Source: Erythrobacteraceae bacterium CFH 75059 (GTDB lineage: Bacteria > Pseudomonadota > Alphaproteobacteria > Sphingomonadales > Sphingomonadaceae). From it: 64,000 nucleotides of DNA. Below the pieces are notes generated by a model. It was not told where the DNA came from. It made no database searches and was given only the letters and a program-made list of their open reading frames with translations. The number at the start of each line of letters is the position of its first letter. The first letter of the stretch is position 1. Position numbers and translations under genes: made by a program. The stretch spans positions 682,001 through 746,000 of the forward strand of contig SJSR01000001.1 in NCBI GenBank assembly GCA_004331795.1, read 5' to 3'. Below are positions 35,616-44,598 of this stretch, in pieces.

Positions 35616-36947
35616 GTGACGAGCTTTCCGTGGACGGACGTGCTGATCATCCTCGCGCTCGTCGCGCTGAACGGCGTGTTCGCCATGTCGGAGCTGGCGC
35701 TCGTCTCGGCCCGTCCCGCCCAGTTGCGGGCGATGAAGGATCGCGGCAGCCGGGGGGCCGCAGCCGCGCTGGGCCTGATCGAACAGCCGGGCAAGTTCCT
35801 GTCCACCGTGCAGATCGGCATCACGCTGATCGGCATCGTGGCTGGCGCCTATTCCGGGGCGAGCCTGGGCCGGCCCTTGGGCGAGTGGTTGGCGGGTTGG
35901 GGCGTTCCGGCGGGGATCGCCGGGACAGCCGGATTTGCGCTGGTGATCGCGGTGACGACCTATGCCAGCCTGATCGTCGGTGAACTCGTGCCCAAGCAGA
36001 TCGCCCTGCGCGCGGCGCCGGCCATCGCCAGCGCCGTCGCCGTGCCGATGGGCGCGCTCGCCCGCGTCGCGGCTCCGCTCGTGTGGCTGCTCGACATTTC
36101 CTCGCGGCTGGTGCTGCGCGCCCTGCGCGTCCGCCCCGCCTCCGATGGCCGGGTTACGGCCGAGGAGATGCAGATGCTGTTCGCCGAAGCGACCCATTCC
36201 GGCCTGATCGAGCGGGAGCAGGGACAGATGCTGGCCGGCGTGATCCGGCTGGCGGAACGGCCGGTGCGCGAGGTCATGACCCCGCGCAAGGAGATCGACT
36301 GGCTCGACCAGCATGCCGACGGGGAGCGGATCCGGGCGACGATCGCGGCCAGCCCCCACTCGCTGTTGCCGGTGGCGGACGGGTCGGTCGACAGGATCGT
36401 CGGCATCGTGAAGGTGCGCGATGTTCTCGGCGCCATGCTGGAAAGCGGCGAGGTGCGGCTGGAAGAGCTGCTGAAGCGCGCCGAGGTCGTGCCCGACCGG
36501 CTGGACGCGATGGATGCGCTGCGCGTCCTGCAGCAGGCCGAAGTCGCCATGGCGATGGTGCATGACGAATACGGGCATCTCGACGGACTGGTCACGCCGG
36601 CCGACCTGCTCGCCACCATCGCCGGCAGCTTTGTCAGCGACCAGGAGGCGGGGCTTGCGCCGGACGTGGTGGAACGTGCCGACGGTTCGCTGCTGGTCGC
36701 CGGCAGCATGCCGGCCGATGCGCTCGCCGACCGGCTCGGCATCACCTACGGACCGGACCGCGACTTCGCGACGGTGGCCGGGTTCGTGCTGGCCGTGCTG
36801 AGGAAGCTCCCGGAGGAAGGGGAGCAGTTCGAGGAGCAGGGCTGGTCGTTCGAAGTGGTCGATCTCGACGGCCGGCGGATCGACAAGCTGCTGGTGCGGC
36901 CGGCTGCGGCGTCAGCGGACGAGGCTCACCAGAACGCGGCGGCCTGA
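35616..36947 (+). CDS. Hemolysin-type protein with DUF21, CBS pair and CorC_HlyC domains
   Basis: CNNM/CorC-family membrane protein of 443 residues. DUF21 covers about 1-190 with four membrane segments, including ALNGVFAMSELALVSARPAQL and the VGELVPKQIAL signature. A CBS pair (about 205-335) carries REVMTPRKEIDWLD and HDEYGHLDGLVT. The CorC_HlyC domain closes the protein (about 345-430). The family is linked to magnesium or cobalt handling; haemolysis is a historical name only. GTG 35616 has AAGGTGG 5 bases upstream. Its end overlaps the glycosyltransferase gene by 22 bp. Confidence 0.92.
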   Translation: MTSFPWTDVLIILALVALNGVFAMSELALVSARPAQLRAMKDRGSRGAAAALGLIEQPGKFLSTVQIGITLIGIVAGAYSGASLGRPLGEWLAGWGVPAGIAGTAGFALVIAVTTYASLIVGELVPKQIALRAAPAIASAVAVPMGALARVAAPLVWLLDISSRLVLRALRVRPASDGRVTAEEMQMLFAEATHSGLIEREQGQMLAGVIRLAERPVREVMTPRKEIDWLDQHADGERIRATIAASPHSLLPVADGSVDRIVGIVKVRDVLGAMLESGEVRLEELLKRAEVVPDRLDAMDALRVLQQAEVAMAMVHDEYGHLDGLVTPADLLATIAGSFVSDQEAGLAPDVVERADGSLLVAGSMPADALADRLGITYGPDRDFATVAGFVLAVLRKLPEEGEQFEEQGWSFEVVDLDGRRIDKLLVRPAAASADEAHQNAAA

Positions 36948-37948
36948 GCGTTCTTGAGTTCGCGGTTCGCGGTCACCACCGGGACGAGGTTGAGGACGCT
37001 GGCCGCCACCGCCAGCGGGAACCGGACCACCGCCCGCCCCGGCGGCATGCGGCGCAAGGGGTCGAGGCGCTGGAAGAGCAGGCGCGAGGGCACGACCCAG
37101 CGCCGCTGGCCCATGCGCCGGCGGATCAGGCGGGCGATCCAGTCGGGCGTCTCCTGGTTCCATTCGCGGATCAGCGCACCGGCGTGGCTCGTCAGCTTCA
37201 GCGACCAGAGCTCCTCGATGATCCAGCCAAGCATCACCGTGCCGAGTGCGACCCGCTTCTCGTGGCGGAAGTAGCCGGCCAGCGTGTGGGCCTCGTAGTA
37301 GTGGGTCGGCTGCACCGGGCTGATCACGCGCTCTTCCCGGTTGGGTTCGGTGAAGCCGTTGGTCTTGATCATGGCCGACAGGAACCCGTCCTCTCCGGGC
37401 AGGGGCACGGGAAGCCAGATCTTGCGCGCCTCCGCCGCGCTCAGCGCGTAAAGCGACCCGTTGAGCGCGTTGGGCAGGCGGGCATCGCTCGACAGGCCGA
37501 GCGACAGGCGGTCCAGGACGGTCTTGCGCGGCTTGGCGTGCAGATCCTTGATCATGTACCCGGTGACAGCACGCGCCTGCGGGTTGGCGCCGAGCAGGTG
37601 CAGCAGTTCGGCAATGGCGTCCACCCGGGCGAAGGTGATGTCCGCGTCGCAGAAGACGAACACGTCGGTGTCGGCGGAGGCGACGTCGTGAACAACGGTG
37701 TTCCAGGCGCGGTTCTTGCCGCTTTCGGGGGTGACGATCACCCGGTGCCGGACCGCACCTTCGGCACCGAAGCTCGCGCGGAGCGCGGCGCGCGCGCGCT
37801 CCGCCGTGTCGTCGCTGCAGTCATTGGCATAGACGAGCACCTCGAACCGGTGGGGAGCCGCAAAAAGCGTCTGACGGGCGAGATCGGCAATCATCGGCCC
37901 GATCGACCCGCCTTCGTTCCGCGCCAGGATGGCGACCGTCACCAGCAT
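36926..37948 (-). CDS. Family 2 glycosyltransferase
   Basis: GT-A fold glycosyltransferase of 340 residues. Typical parts: VAILARNEGGSIGPM for nucleotide-sugar binding, VLVYANDCSDDTAE, and the acidic metal motif in VFVFCDADITFARVD. A conserved acidic pair follows in PLPGEDGFLS. The C-terminal third has a weak hydrophobic segment. ATG 37948 is chosen because GGGGGAGG lies 7 bases upstream. It probably adds a sugar to an envelope glycan, but lies well away from the polysaccharide locus and has no sugar-related neighbours. Confidence 0.9.
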   Translation of the reverse strand: MLVTVAILARNEGGSIGPMIADLARQTLFAAPHRFEVLVYANDCSDDTAERARAALRASFGAEGAVRHRVIVTPESGKNRAWNTVVHDVASADTDVFVFCDADITFARVDAIAELLHLLGANPQARAVTGYMIKDLHAKPRKTVLDRLSLGLSSDARLPNALNGSLYALSAAEARKIWLPVPLPGEDGFLSAMIKTNGFTEPNREERVISPVQPTHYYEAHTLAGYFRHEKRVALGTVMLGWIIEELWSLKLTSHAGALIREWNQETPDWIARLIRRRMGQRRWVVPSRLLFQRLDPLRRMPPGRAVVRFPLAVAASVLNLVPVVTANRELKNAQAAAFW

Positions 37949-38083
37949 GCGCAAACCTCCCCCGGGTTCTCCTTCATGCGCTGCCACCGTGTGCAGAAGC
38001 GGAAGAAGGGGCGGCGTTTACAGGCATTTGGCAAAGGCCGCAGGGCAAGTCTTGCATCAATCCCGCATCGGGACAACCCACCC

Positions 38084-38116
38084 GGTGCGTGGTTCCGCGT
38101 GGGCGCGTGCCCCCGG
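38084..38116. repeat. 33-bp direct repeat, copy 1
   Basis: First of two copies, 64 bases apart start to start, that differ at one position (C here, G in copy 2, after GGTT). The unit begins GGTGCGTGGTT and ends CGTGCCCCCGG, with a short internal GGGC/GCCC palindrome. It lies in the 232-bp gap between the glycosyltransferase start and the DUF3035 gene, which has no gene of its own. Confidence 0.75.
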
Positions 38117-38147
38117 CCTTCTGCGCCGCTCCACGGTCAGCAGATCA

Positions 38148-38180
38148 GGTGCGTGGTTGCGCGTGGGCGCGTGCCCCCGG
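38148..38180. repeat. 33-bp direct repeat, copy 2
   Basis: Second copy, one mismatch to the first. It abuts the stop codon of the DUF3035 gene (38181-38183) with no base between, so in that transcript it forms the start of the 3' untranslated region and copy 1 follows 31 bases later. The function is unknown; it may be a dispersed genomic repeat. Confidence 0.75.
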
Positions 38181-38591
38181 TCAGCCCGGGATCACCGCCT
38201 GCGCCGACGCGCCTGCCCCTTCCGGAGCCGCGATGAGGTCGCGGGTCAGCACCGCCTTGTCGACCACGTTCGTCGCCGGTGCGCCCACGGACGAGCGGAT
38301 GCCCGGCTCCGCCCGTCCGGCGCGCCCGATCACGCCGCTCTCCACCGCGCTGCGCTGCGCCGGACCGCCGAACAGCGCCTCCAGCGTCTGCTGCGCCGGG
38401 CTGTCTGTGGCCGGGCGCGGAGCACCGGGGGCGGGGGGCACGAGGTTGAAGTCGGGCGGCACGACGAGCGGCGCCTGCCGCTGCACGGCGAATTCGTCGG
38501 GGCGTTCGCGTCCCAGCACGCCGGTCGAGCCGCACGCGCCGAGCAGGGTGCAGCCTGCGAGAAGGGCAACAAGGGTCGGGGAACGGGTCAT
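38181..38591 (-). CDS. DUF3035-family lipoprotein
   Basis: Lipoprotein of 136 residues with lipobox LLGAC at Cys 20. The mature chain is Pro/Ala-rich (PDEFAVQRQAPLVVPPDFNL is the recognisable core) with little regular structure after residue 75. DUF3035 proteins commonly follow lspA in alphaproteobacteria, as here, where ATG overlaps the lspA stop as ATGA. It is the last gene of an eight-gene overlapping operon. Its own processing would need LspA, encoded just upstream. Function unknown. Confidence 0.88.
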   Translation of the reverse strand: MTRSPTLVALLAGCTLLGACGSTGVLGRERPDEFAVQRQAPLVVPPDFNLVPPAPGAPRPATDSPAQQTLEALFGGPAQRSAVESGVIGRAGRAEPGIRSSVGAPATNVVDKAVLTRDLIAAPEGAGASAQAVIPG

Positions 38592-39124
38592 GTCGTGGTC
38601 CTGTCTGGGCCGGCCGGTCCGGCGGGTGAGGGGGTGCGAGCGTCTCGCACGAAGAACGCGCGCAGCAGGATGATGACGACACCGACGGAGATCGCGGCAT
38701 CGGCAATGTTGAAGACGAGGAAGGGACGCCACTCGCCGATGTGAAAGTCGGCATAGTCGATGACGTAGCCGAAGAGAAAGCGGTCGCGGATGTTGCCGAG
38801 CGCGCCGCCGAGGATGAGCGCCAGGCCGAGGATCTCGCCCATGACGTGTTCGCGCATCATCCAGATGGTGACACCGACGGCGATGAGGAAGGTGACGACC
38901 ACCAGCACCCAGCGCATCGTGTCGCTCGTCGCCTGCAGCATGCCGAGCGACACGCCGTGGTTCTCGACCCAGCGCAGGTCGAAGAACGGCAGCACGTCGA
39001 TGACTCCGCGCTCCTGCAGCGCGAGGGGGCCGGACACGTACCATTTCACGAGCTGGTCGACGACAAAGATGCCGAGCGCAATGGACAGGCCGATGATCCG
39101 GTTGCGGGTGAGGACCGTTCTCAT
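38588..39124 (-). CDS. lspA: Lipoprotein signal peptidase
   Basis: Signal peptidase II, 178 residues, cleaves prolipoproteins before the lipidated cysteine. Four membrane helices are present. The two catalytic aspartates fall in GNIRDRFLFGYVIDYADF and FNIADAAIS, matching the conserved Asn-x-x-Asp-Arg and Asn-x-Ala-Asp motifs. Another conserved box, VDQLVKWYV, lies near residues 23-31. ATG 39124 overlaps the ileS stop as ATGA; the ileS-lspA pairing is widely conserved. Confidence 0.95.
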   Translation of the reverse strand: MRTVLTRNRIIGLSIALGIFVVDQLVKWYVSGPLALQERGVIDVLPFFDLRWVENHGVSLGMLQATSDTMRWVLVVVTFLIAVGVTIWMMREHVMGEILGLALILGGALGNIRDRFLFGYVIDYADFHIGEWRPFLVFNIADAAISVGVVIILLRAFFVRDARTPSPAGPAGPDRTTT

Positions 39125-42081
39125 GCCGCCGCTTCCAGCCGCAGCACGGCCTCCTCGCAGCGCGGGCACAGCGCGCCGTCGCCGCTCACCTCCGGCAGCA
39201 GCCGCCAGCAGCGGCCGCATTTGTGATCTCCTGTCCGTGTCACGCGCACGCCTGCGCTATCATCCCTCGTGACTGACGCCGTGATGAACAGTTCCGCCAG
39301 CAGCGCATCGGAAAAGCCGGGCGGAACATCGGCTGCGGCAACGGTGACCTGCGCCTCAAGCCCGGACCGGATCGTCTTGTTCCGCCGGAGCGGTTCGACA
39401 GCCTCCATGACGCGCCCCCTCAGCGCAAGCAGCCGCGCGAAGCGGTCGAGCAGCACACCGTCGAGCCATGCGGCCGGAAGATCGTGCAGTTCGAGCAAAT
39501 GGACACTGCCACCGGCCGGAAAGCGGCTCCGCCAAGCCTCCTCGGCGGTGAACACCAGAACCGGAGCGGCCATGCGGATCAGCGCGTGGAACAGGATGTC
39601 CATGACGGTGCGGCACGCGCGCCGGCGGACCGCGTCCGGAGCATCGCAATAGAGCACATCCTTGCGCACGTCGAAGTAGAACGCCGACAGGTCGTCGTTG
39701 CAGAATTCGCTCAGCACACGGACATAGGTGCTGAAGTCGAATTCCCGGATGGCCGTGCGCAGACCCGCGTCCACCTGCGCGAGACGGGCGAGGACGTAGC
39801 GTTCAAGCTCGGGCATGTCGCCGACCGCGAGCCGCTCGGCCTCGGTGAAGCCGTACAGCGCGCCGAGCAGGTAGCGGAAGGTGTTCCGGAGCTTGCGGTA
39901 CTGGTCGCCGACGCCTTTGAGGATCTCGTCGCCGATACGGTGATCCTCGGTGAAGTCGACCGACAGCGCCCACAGGCGGATAATGTCCGCGCCGTAGGTT
40001 TCCATCACCTTCAGCGGGTCGACGGTGTTGCCCAGGCTCTTGCTCATCTTGCGCCCGTCGGCGGCCATGGTGAACCCGTGGGTCAGCACCTGATTGTAAG
40101 GCGCGCGGCCCCGCGTACCACAGGATTGCAGCAGCGAGGACTGGAACCAGCCGCGATGCTGGTCACTGCCTTCGAGATACAGGTCCGCGGGCCAGGAGAG
40201 GTCCGGCCAGCGGCCCGATTCCAGGACAAAGGCGTGAGTACAGCCCGAATCGAACCAGACATCGAGGATGTCCGTCACCATCTCGAAGTCGTCGGGCGCG
40301 TGGGCCGGGCCCAGCAGCGCGGCCTTGCGGTTCTCGTCCCAGCCGTCGACGCCGTGCTCGCGGATGGCGGCGACGATGCGGGCGTTGACCTCAGGGTCGA
40401 CCAGATAGTCGCCCGTGCGCCGGTCGATGAAGAGGGTGATGGGAACGCCCCAGGCGCGCTGGCGCGACAGCACCCAGTCGGGCCGCCCTTCCACCATCGA
40501 ACGGATCCGGTTGCGGCCCTTTTCCGGCACGAAGCGGGTGTCCGCAATGGCGGCGAGGGCAAGCTCGCGCAGGGTGGGGCTGGCGCACCGGCCCTCGTCA
40601 GCCGGGTCGAGGGCGCCGCCCTCGCCCTCCCAGCGCTTCTCCTGCCGGGTCTTGGGGGAGACGTGCGTCAGCACCTTGTCCATCGGCACGAACCATTGCG
40701 GTGTGCAGCGGTAGATGACCTTCGCCTTGGAGCGCCAGCTGTGCGGGTATGAGTGGCGGTATTCGGATGCCGCCAGCAGCGCACCCGCCTCGCGCAGGTC
40801 CGAGCAGATCGGCCCGTCCGGCGCGTTGAACTTCGCGTTGATGACGCTGCCCTGCCCGCCGAGCCATGCCCAGTCGTCGCGGTAGCGTCCGTCCGCCTCG
40901 ACCGCGAACACGGGATTGATCCCATGCGCCTTGCACAGCTCGAAATCGTCCTCGCCATGGTCGGGCGCCATGTGAACGAGGCCGGTGCCGCTGTCGGTGG
41001 TGACGAAGTCGCCGGGGAGCAGCGGGCGCGGGGTGGCGAAGAACCCGCCAAGATGGTGCATCGGGTGGCGGACCAAGGTGCCGGCGAGGTCGGAGCCTAA
41101 TATCCGCCGGCCAAGAGGCAGAGGTTCCGCGTCATTGAATTCCACGATCTCAGAATACGGACCGGACTGATCAGAAAATGTCGTTGTTCTTTTCCGGCCA
41201 CGTAAGCGAAGCCATGCCGCAGTTAACAGCGATTCTGCAATAAGAAGCTTCTTACCCTCCCATTCAACAATTCGGTAGTTAGTGGTCGGCCCGTAAGCGA
41301 TCGCCTGATTAACCGGAATGGTCCAAGGCGTCGTGGTCCAGATCACCGCATGCGCACCGACCAGTTCCGGGATCGGCGACTCCTCGATCTCGAACGCCAC
41401 GTCCACCTGGGTGGAGACGATGTCCTCGTACTCGACCTCAGCCTCGGCCAGCGCGGTGCGTTCCACCGGCGACCACATCACCGGCTTGGCCCCGCGGTAC
41501 AGCTGCCCGCTCTCCGCGAACTTCAGCAGTTCGGCGACAATGGTCGCCTCCGCCTCCGCGTCCATGGTCAGATACGGGTTGTCCCAGTCGCCCAGCAGGC
41601 CGAGGCGCTTGAGCTGTTCGCGCTGCACATCGACCCAGTGCGCGGCATAGGCGCGGCATTCGGCGCGGAACTCCGCGGGCGGGACCGCATCCTTGTCGCG
41701 CTTCTGCTTGCGGTACTGCTCCTCCACCTTCCACTCGATCGGCAGGCCGTGGCAGTCCCAGCCGGGCACGTATGGCGCATCCTTGCCCAGCAGGGATTGC
41801 GTGCGCACCACCATGTCCTTCAACACATGGTTCAGCGCGTGGCCGATATGCATGTCGCCATTGGCGTAGGGCGGGCCGTCGTGGAGGATGAACTTCTCGC
41901 GCCCCCGGCGCGCCTCGCGCAGCGCCTCGTAGAGCCGTTCCTCCTGCCAGCGGGCGAGGATCAGCGGCTCCTTCTGCGGCAGCCCGGCCTTCATCGGGAA
42001 GTCGGTGCGCGGCAGGAACACGGTGTCGCGCCAGTCGCGGGCGGCGCCGTCGGAGGGAGAGGGTCTGGCCGGATCGGTCAT
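39121..42081 (-). CDS. ileS: Isoleucyl-tRNA synthetase
   Basis: Class I aminoacyl-tRNA synthetase of 986 residues. The HIGH motif is DMHIGHALNHVL (about 79-90) and KMSKS is KMSKSLGN (about 676-683). The CP1 editing domain (about 220-420) contains TTTPWTIPVNQAIAYG. A C-terminal zinc site is formed by CGRCW and CPRCEE. Within the editing domain, bases about 41096-41325 have much lower GC and unusual codons, including three TTA, one AGA and one ATA, although the protein is intact. ATG 42081 overlaps the ribF stop. Confidence 0.96.
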   Translation of the reverse strand: MTDPARPSPSDGAARDWRDTVFLPRTDFPMKAGLPQKEPLILARWQEERLYEALREARRGREKFILHDGPPYANGDMHIGHALNHVLKDMVVRTQSLLGKDAPYVPGWDCHGLPIEWKVEEQYRKQKRDKDAVPPAEFRAECRAYAAHWVDVQREQLKRLGLLGDWDNPYLTMDAEAEATIVAELLKFAESGQLYRGAKPVMWSPVERTALAEAEVEYEDIVSTQVDVAFEIEESPIPELVGAHAVIWTTTPWTIPVNQAIAYGPTTNYRIVEWEGKKLLIAESLLTAAWLRLRGRKRTTTFSDQSGPYSEIVEFNDAEPLPLGRRILGSDLAGTLVRHPMHHLGGFFATPRPLLPGDFVTTDSGTGLVHMAPDHGEDDFELCKAHGINPVFAVEADGRYRDDWAWLGGQGSVINAKFNAPDGPICSDLREAGALLAASEYRHSYPHSWRSKAKVIYRCTPQWFVPMDKVLTHVSPKTRQEKRWEGEGGALDPADEGRCASPTLRELALAAIADTRFVPEKGRNRIRSMVEGRPDWVLSRQRAWGVPITLFIDRRTGDYLVDPEVNARIVAAIREHGVDGWDENRKAALLGPAHAPDDFEMVTDILDVWFDSGCTHAFVLESGRWPDLSWPADLYLEGSDQHRGWFQSSLLQSCGTRGRAPYNQVLTHGFTMAADGRKMSKSLGNTVDPLKVMETYGADIIRLWALSVDFTEDHRIGDEILKGVGDQYRKLRNTFRYLLGALYGFTEAERLAVGDMPELERYVLARLAQVDAGLRTAIREFDFSTYVRVLSEFCNDDLSAFYFDVRKDVLYCDAPDAVRRRACRTVMDILFHALIRMAAPVLVFTAEEAWRSRFPAGGSVHLLELHDLPAAWLDGVLLDRFARLLALRGRVMEAVEPLRRNKTIRSGLEAQVTVAAADVPPGFSDALLAELFITASVTRDDSAGVRVTRTGDHKCGRCWRLLPEVSGDGALCPRCEEAVLRLEAAA

Positions 42082-43016
42082 CGCGTGCCGGCGGATAAGA
42101 GGCTTCGTGCCTGCGCGCAATCGCGTTCCATCTGGGCCGTCAGCGCGTCCAGACTGGCGAAGCGCGCCTCGCCGCGCAGGAAGTGGTGGAAGGCAACCTC
42201 GATCTCCTGCCCGTACAGGTTTCCGGCGAAGTCGAAGAAGTAGGGCTCCAGCAGCTCCTTGGGCGGCGCGAACTGCGGCCGGATGCCCAGATTGGCCGCC
42301 CCCTGCAGGATCTCTCCCGTGGCGAGCACCCGGCCGGTCACCGCATACACGCCGTAGGCGGGTCGCAGGTAGTTCTCCATCGACAGGTTGGCCGTCGGGT
42401 AGCCGATGCTGCGTCCGCGCTTGTCGCCGTGCTCGACGACGCCGCGGACGGCGAACGGACGGGTGAGCAGGCGCGCAGCCTCTCCCGGGTCGCCCGCCCG
42501 CAGCGCAGCGCGGATGCGGCTGGAGGAGACCGGCATGTCCCCATCAAGCACGGCCTCCACCGTGCGCACGGTGAGGCCGAGCGGCTCGCCCGCAGCACGC
42601 AGCAGCGCGACGTTGCCGCGCGCCCCCTTTCCGAAGGTGAAGTCGGTTCCGGTGACGACGCCGTGTGCGCCCAGCCGGCCGAGCAGCAGCTCGGTGACGA
42701 ACGCCTCCGCCGTGGTCGCCGCCAGCGCGGCGTCGAAATGGAACACCAGCATCGCGGTTGCGCCGGCGGCGAGATACAGTTCGTGACGCTGCTCCAGCGT
42801 CGTCAGGCGGAACGGGGGCACATCCGGCTTGAAGAACCGCACCGGATGGGGGTCGAAGGTGGCGACGATGACCGGGCGGCCTTCGCGGCGCGCCCACCCG
42901 ATCGCCTCGGCCGCAACCGCCTGATGTCCCCGGTGAAAGCCGTCGAAATTGCCCAGCGCGATGATCGCGCCCCGCAAAGGGTCGGGCAGACGCTCGCGAT
43001 GGTCGAGCCAGCGCAT
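42078..43016 (-). CDS. ribF: Bifunctional riboflavin kinase / FAD synthetase
   Basis: RibF, 312 residues, converts riboflavin to FMN and then FAD. The N-terminal adenylyltransferase domain has LGNFDGFHRGHQ (about 20-31) and SSSRIRAAL (about 158-166). The C-terminal kinase domain has KRGRSIGYPTANL (about 194-206), LYGQEIEVAF and FLRGEARF. ATG 43016 shares one base with the folA stop (TGATG), and the stop overlaps ileS. This matches the conserved ribF-ileS-lspA order. Confidence 0.95.
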   Translation of the reverse strand: MRWLDHRERLPDPLRGAIIALGNFDGFHRGHQAVAAEAIGWARREGRPVIVATFDPHPVRFFKPDVPPFRLTTLEQRHELYLAAGATAMLVFHFDAALAATTAEAFVTELLLGRLGAHGVVTGTDFTFGKGARGNVALLRAAGEPLGLTVRTVEAVLDGDMPVSSSRIRAALRAGDPGEAARLLTRPFAVRGVVEHGDKRGRSIGYPTANLSMENYLRPAYGVYAVTGRVLATGEILQGAANLGIRPQFAPPKELLEPYFFDFAGNLYGQEIEVAFHHFLRGEARFASLDALTAQMERDCAQARSLLSAGTR

Positions 43017-43525
43017 CAGACCGCCACCCGGCCGTGGCGCCGACGCTCGCGCGTGTAGGTGAGGAAGGAGAACGCCGGCTGCGTGGCGGTGGCCGGATGA
43101 TCCTCGCGCACGCGTTCCACCCACTCCGGCCCCAGCGGCGGCATCACCGTGTCGCCGGCGTAATCGGCGTGCACGGCGGTGAGTTCGACCCGCTGGCTGC
43201 GCGGCAGCAGCAGGGCGAAGATCTCGGCGCCGCCGATCACCGACACCACGCCGTCGCCCGCAAGGGCGAGCGCTTCGTCCACGCTATCCGCGACCTCGCA
43301 GCCCTTCGCGCGCCAGCCTGCCTGCCGGGTGAGGACGATGTGGCGCCGGTTCGGGAGGAGGCCGGGCAGACTGTCGAAGGTCCGCCGCCCCATGACCATC
43401 GGCGTGCCCATGGTCAGGCGCTTGAACCGCCGCAGGTCGTCCGGCAGGTGCCAGGGCAGCGTGCCGTCGCGGCCGATGACGCCGTTGCGGGCGCGGGCAT
43501 AGAGACACACGATCTCCTGCGTCAC
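43016..43525 (-). CDS. folA: Dihydrofolate reductase
   Basis: DHFR of 169 residues, reduces dihydrofolate with NADPH for thymidylate and purine synthesis. Key parts: NGVIGRDGTLPWHLPDDL split across the substrate site with the catalytic Asp, FKRLTMGTPMVMGRRTF for NADPH and folate contacts, and VSVIGGAEIF. GTG 43525 is the start and overlaps the purK stop as GTGA. Placing folA behind purEK groups one-carbon and purine metabolism. Confidence 0.95.
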   Translation of the reverse strand: MTQEIVCLYARARNGVIGRDGTLPWHLPDDLRRFKRLTMGTPMVMGRRTFDSLPGLLPNRRHIVLTRQAGWRAKGCEVADSVDEALALAGDGVVSVIGGAEIFALLLPRSQRVELTAVHADYAGDTVMPPLGPEWVERVREDHPATATQPAFSFLTYTRERRRHGRVAV

Positions 43526-44598
43526 GTCCGGTGTCCTCCCGTGCCGCCGCGCCAGAGCCGGGTCACATGGCCCATCTTGCGCCCCGGCAAGGCGTCCTTC
43601 TTGCCGTAGAGGTGGAGATGGGTGTCCGGCTGCGACAGCCAGTCATGCGCCTCGTGCAGGCGAGGGCCGATGATGTTGTGCAGCGCGATCCGGTCGGCAA
43701 CCGTCCGCGTGTCGCCCGCAGGCAGGCCGCAGATCGCCCGGATGTGCGCATCGAACTGGCTCGTTGCGGCGCCTTCGATGGTCCAGTGCCCGGAATTGTG
43801 CACCCGCGGCGCCATCTCGTTGAACACCGGCCCCTCTAGTGTGGCGAAGAACTCGAGCGTCAGCACGCCGACATAGTCCAGAGCGTCAGCCACCTGCGCG
43901 GCAAGTGCGCGGGCCGCCCCTGTCTGCGCCGTCACGCAGGCCGGCGCCGGAAGGGTCGAGGTCGCGAGCATCCCGTCCCGGTGCACGTTGTGCGGGCTGT
44001 CCCAGAACCGGTGGTCGCCCGTCCGGCTCCGCACGAGGAGCACGGAAAACTCGGCCTCGAACTCGACCTGCTTCTCGCAGATCAGCGGGACCTGCGGCAG
44101 GTCCAGCGCCGCAGCCTCGGCGCGGCTGCCGATGCGCCACTGGCCCTTGCCATCATACCCGTCGCGCCGGGTCTTGAGGATGGCTGGCGTGCCCAGCTGT
44201 TCCAGCGCGGCGTCGAGATCTGCGGGCGTATCCACCGGGACGAAAGGCGCCGGCGTGCCCCCAAGGCCGGCGACGAAGCGCTTCTCCTGCAGCCGGTCCT
44301 GCGCCACCTCCAGCGCGCGCACGGGCGCGGCGAGCTTCGGGGCGAGAGCGGTCAGGGGGGCGGTGGGCACGTTCTCCCACTCCCAGGTCACGACATCGCA
44401 GCGGTCGCCGAAGCGGGTCAGCGCCGCCATGTCGTGCCAGTCGTCGTTGCACCAGCCGGCGCTGACCTCCGCCGCGACCGAAGGGGTTTCCGGTGAATAG
44501 ATCAGCACGCGGTAGCCAAGCTGCGCCGCCGCCAGACTCAGCATCCGGCCCAGCTGTCCGCCACCGAGAATGCCGATCGTCGCGCCCGGCGCCAGCAT
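43522..44598 (-). CDS. purK: N5-carboxyaminoimidazole ribonucleotide synthase
   Basis: ATP-grasp enzyme of 358 residues that carboxylates AIR to N5-CAIR in de novo purine synthesis. The N terminus reads TIGILGGGQLGRMLSLAA. Also visible are TWEWENVP, ILKTRRDGYDGKGQ for ATP binding, and FNEMAPRVHNSGHWTIEG with catalytic residues near the C terminus. ATG 44598 shares one base with the purE stop. An upstream in-frame extension is unconserved and is not used. Confidence 0.95.
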   Translation of the reverse strand: MLAPGATIGILGGGQLGRMLSLAAAQLGYRVLIYSPETPSVAAEVSAGWCNDDWHDMAALTRFGDRCDVVTWEWENVPTAPLTALAPKLAAPVRALEVAQDRLQEKRFVAGLGGTPAPFVPVDTPADLDAALEQLGTPAILKTRRDGYDGKGQWRIGSRAEAAALDLPQVPLICEKQVEFEAEFSVLLVRSRTGDHRFWDSPHNVHRDGMLATSTLPAPACVTAQTGAARALAAQVADALDYVGVLTLEFFATLEGPVFNEMAPRVHNSGHWTIEGAATSQFDAHIRAICGLPAGDTRTVADRIALHNIIGPRLHEAHDWLSQPDTHLHLYGKKDALPGRKMGHVTRLWRGGTGGHRT

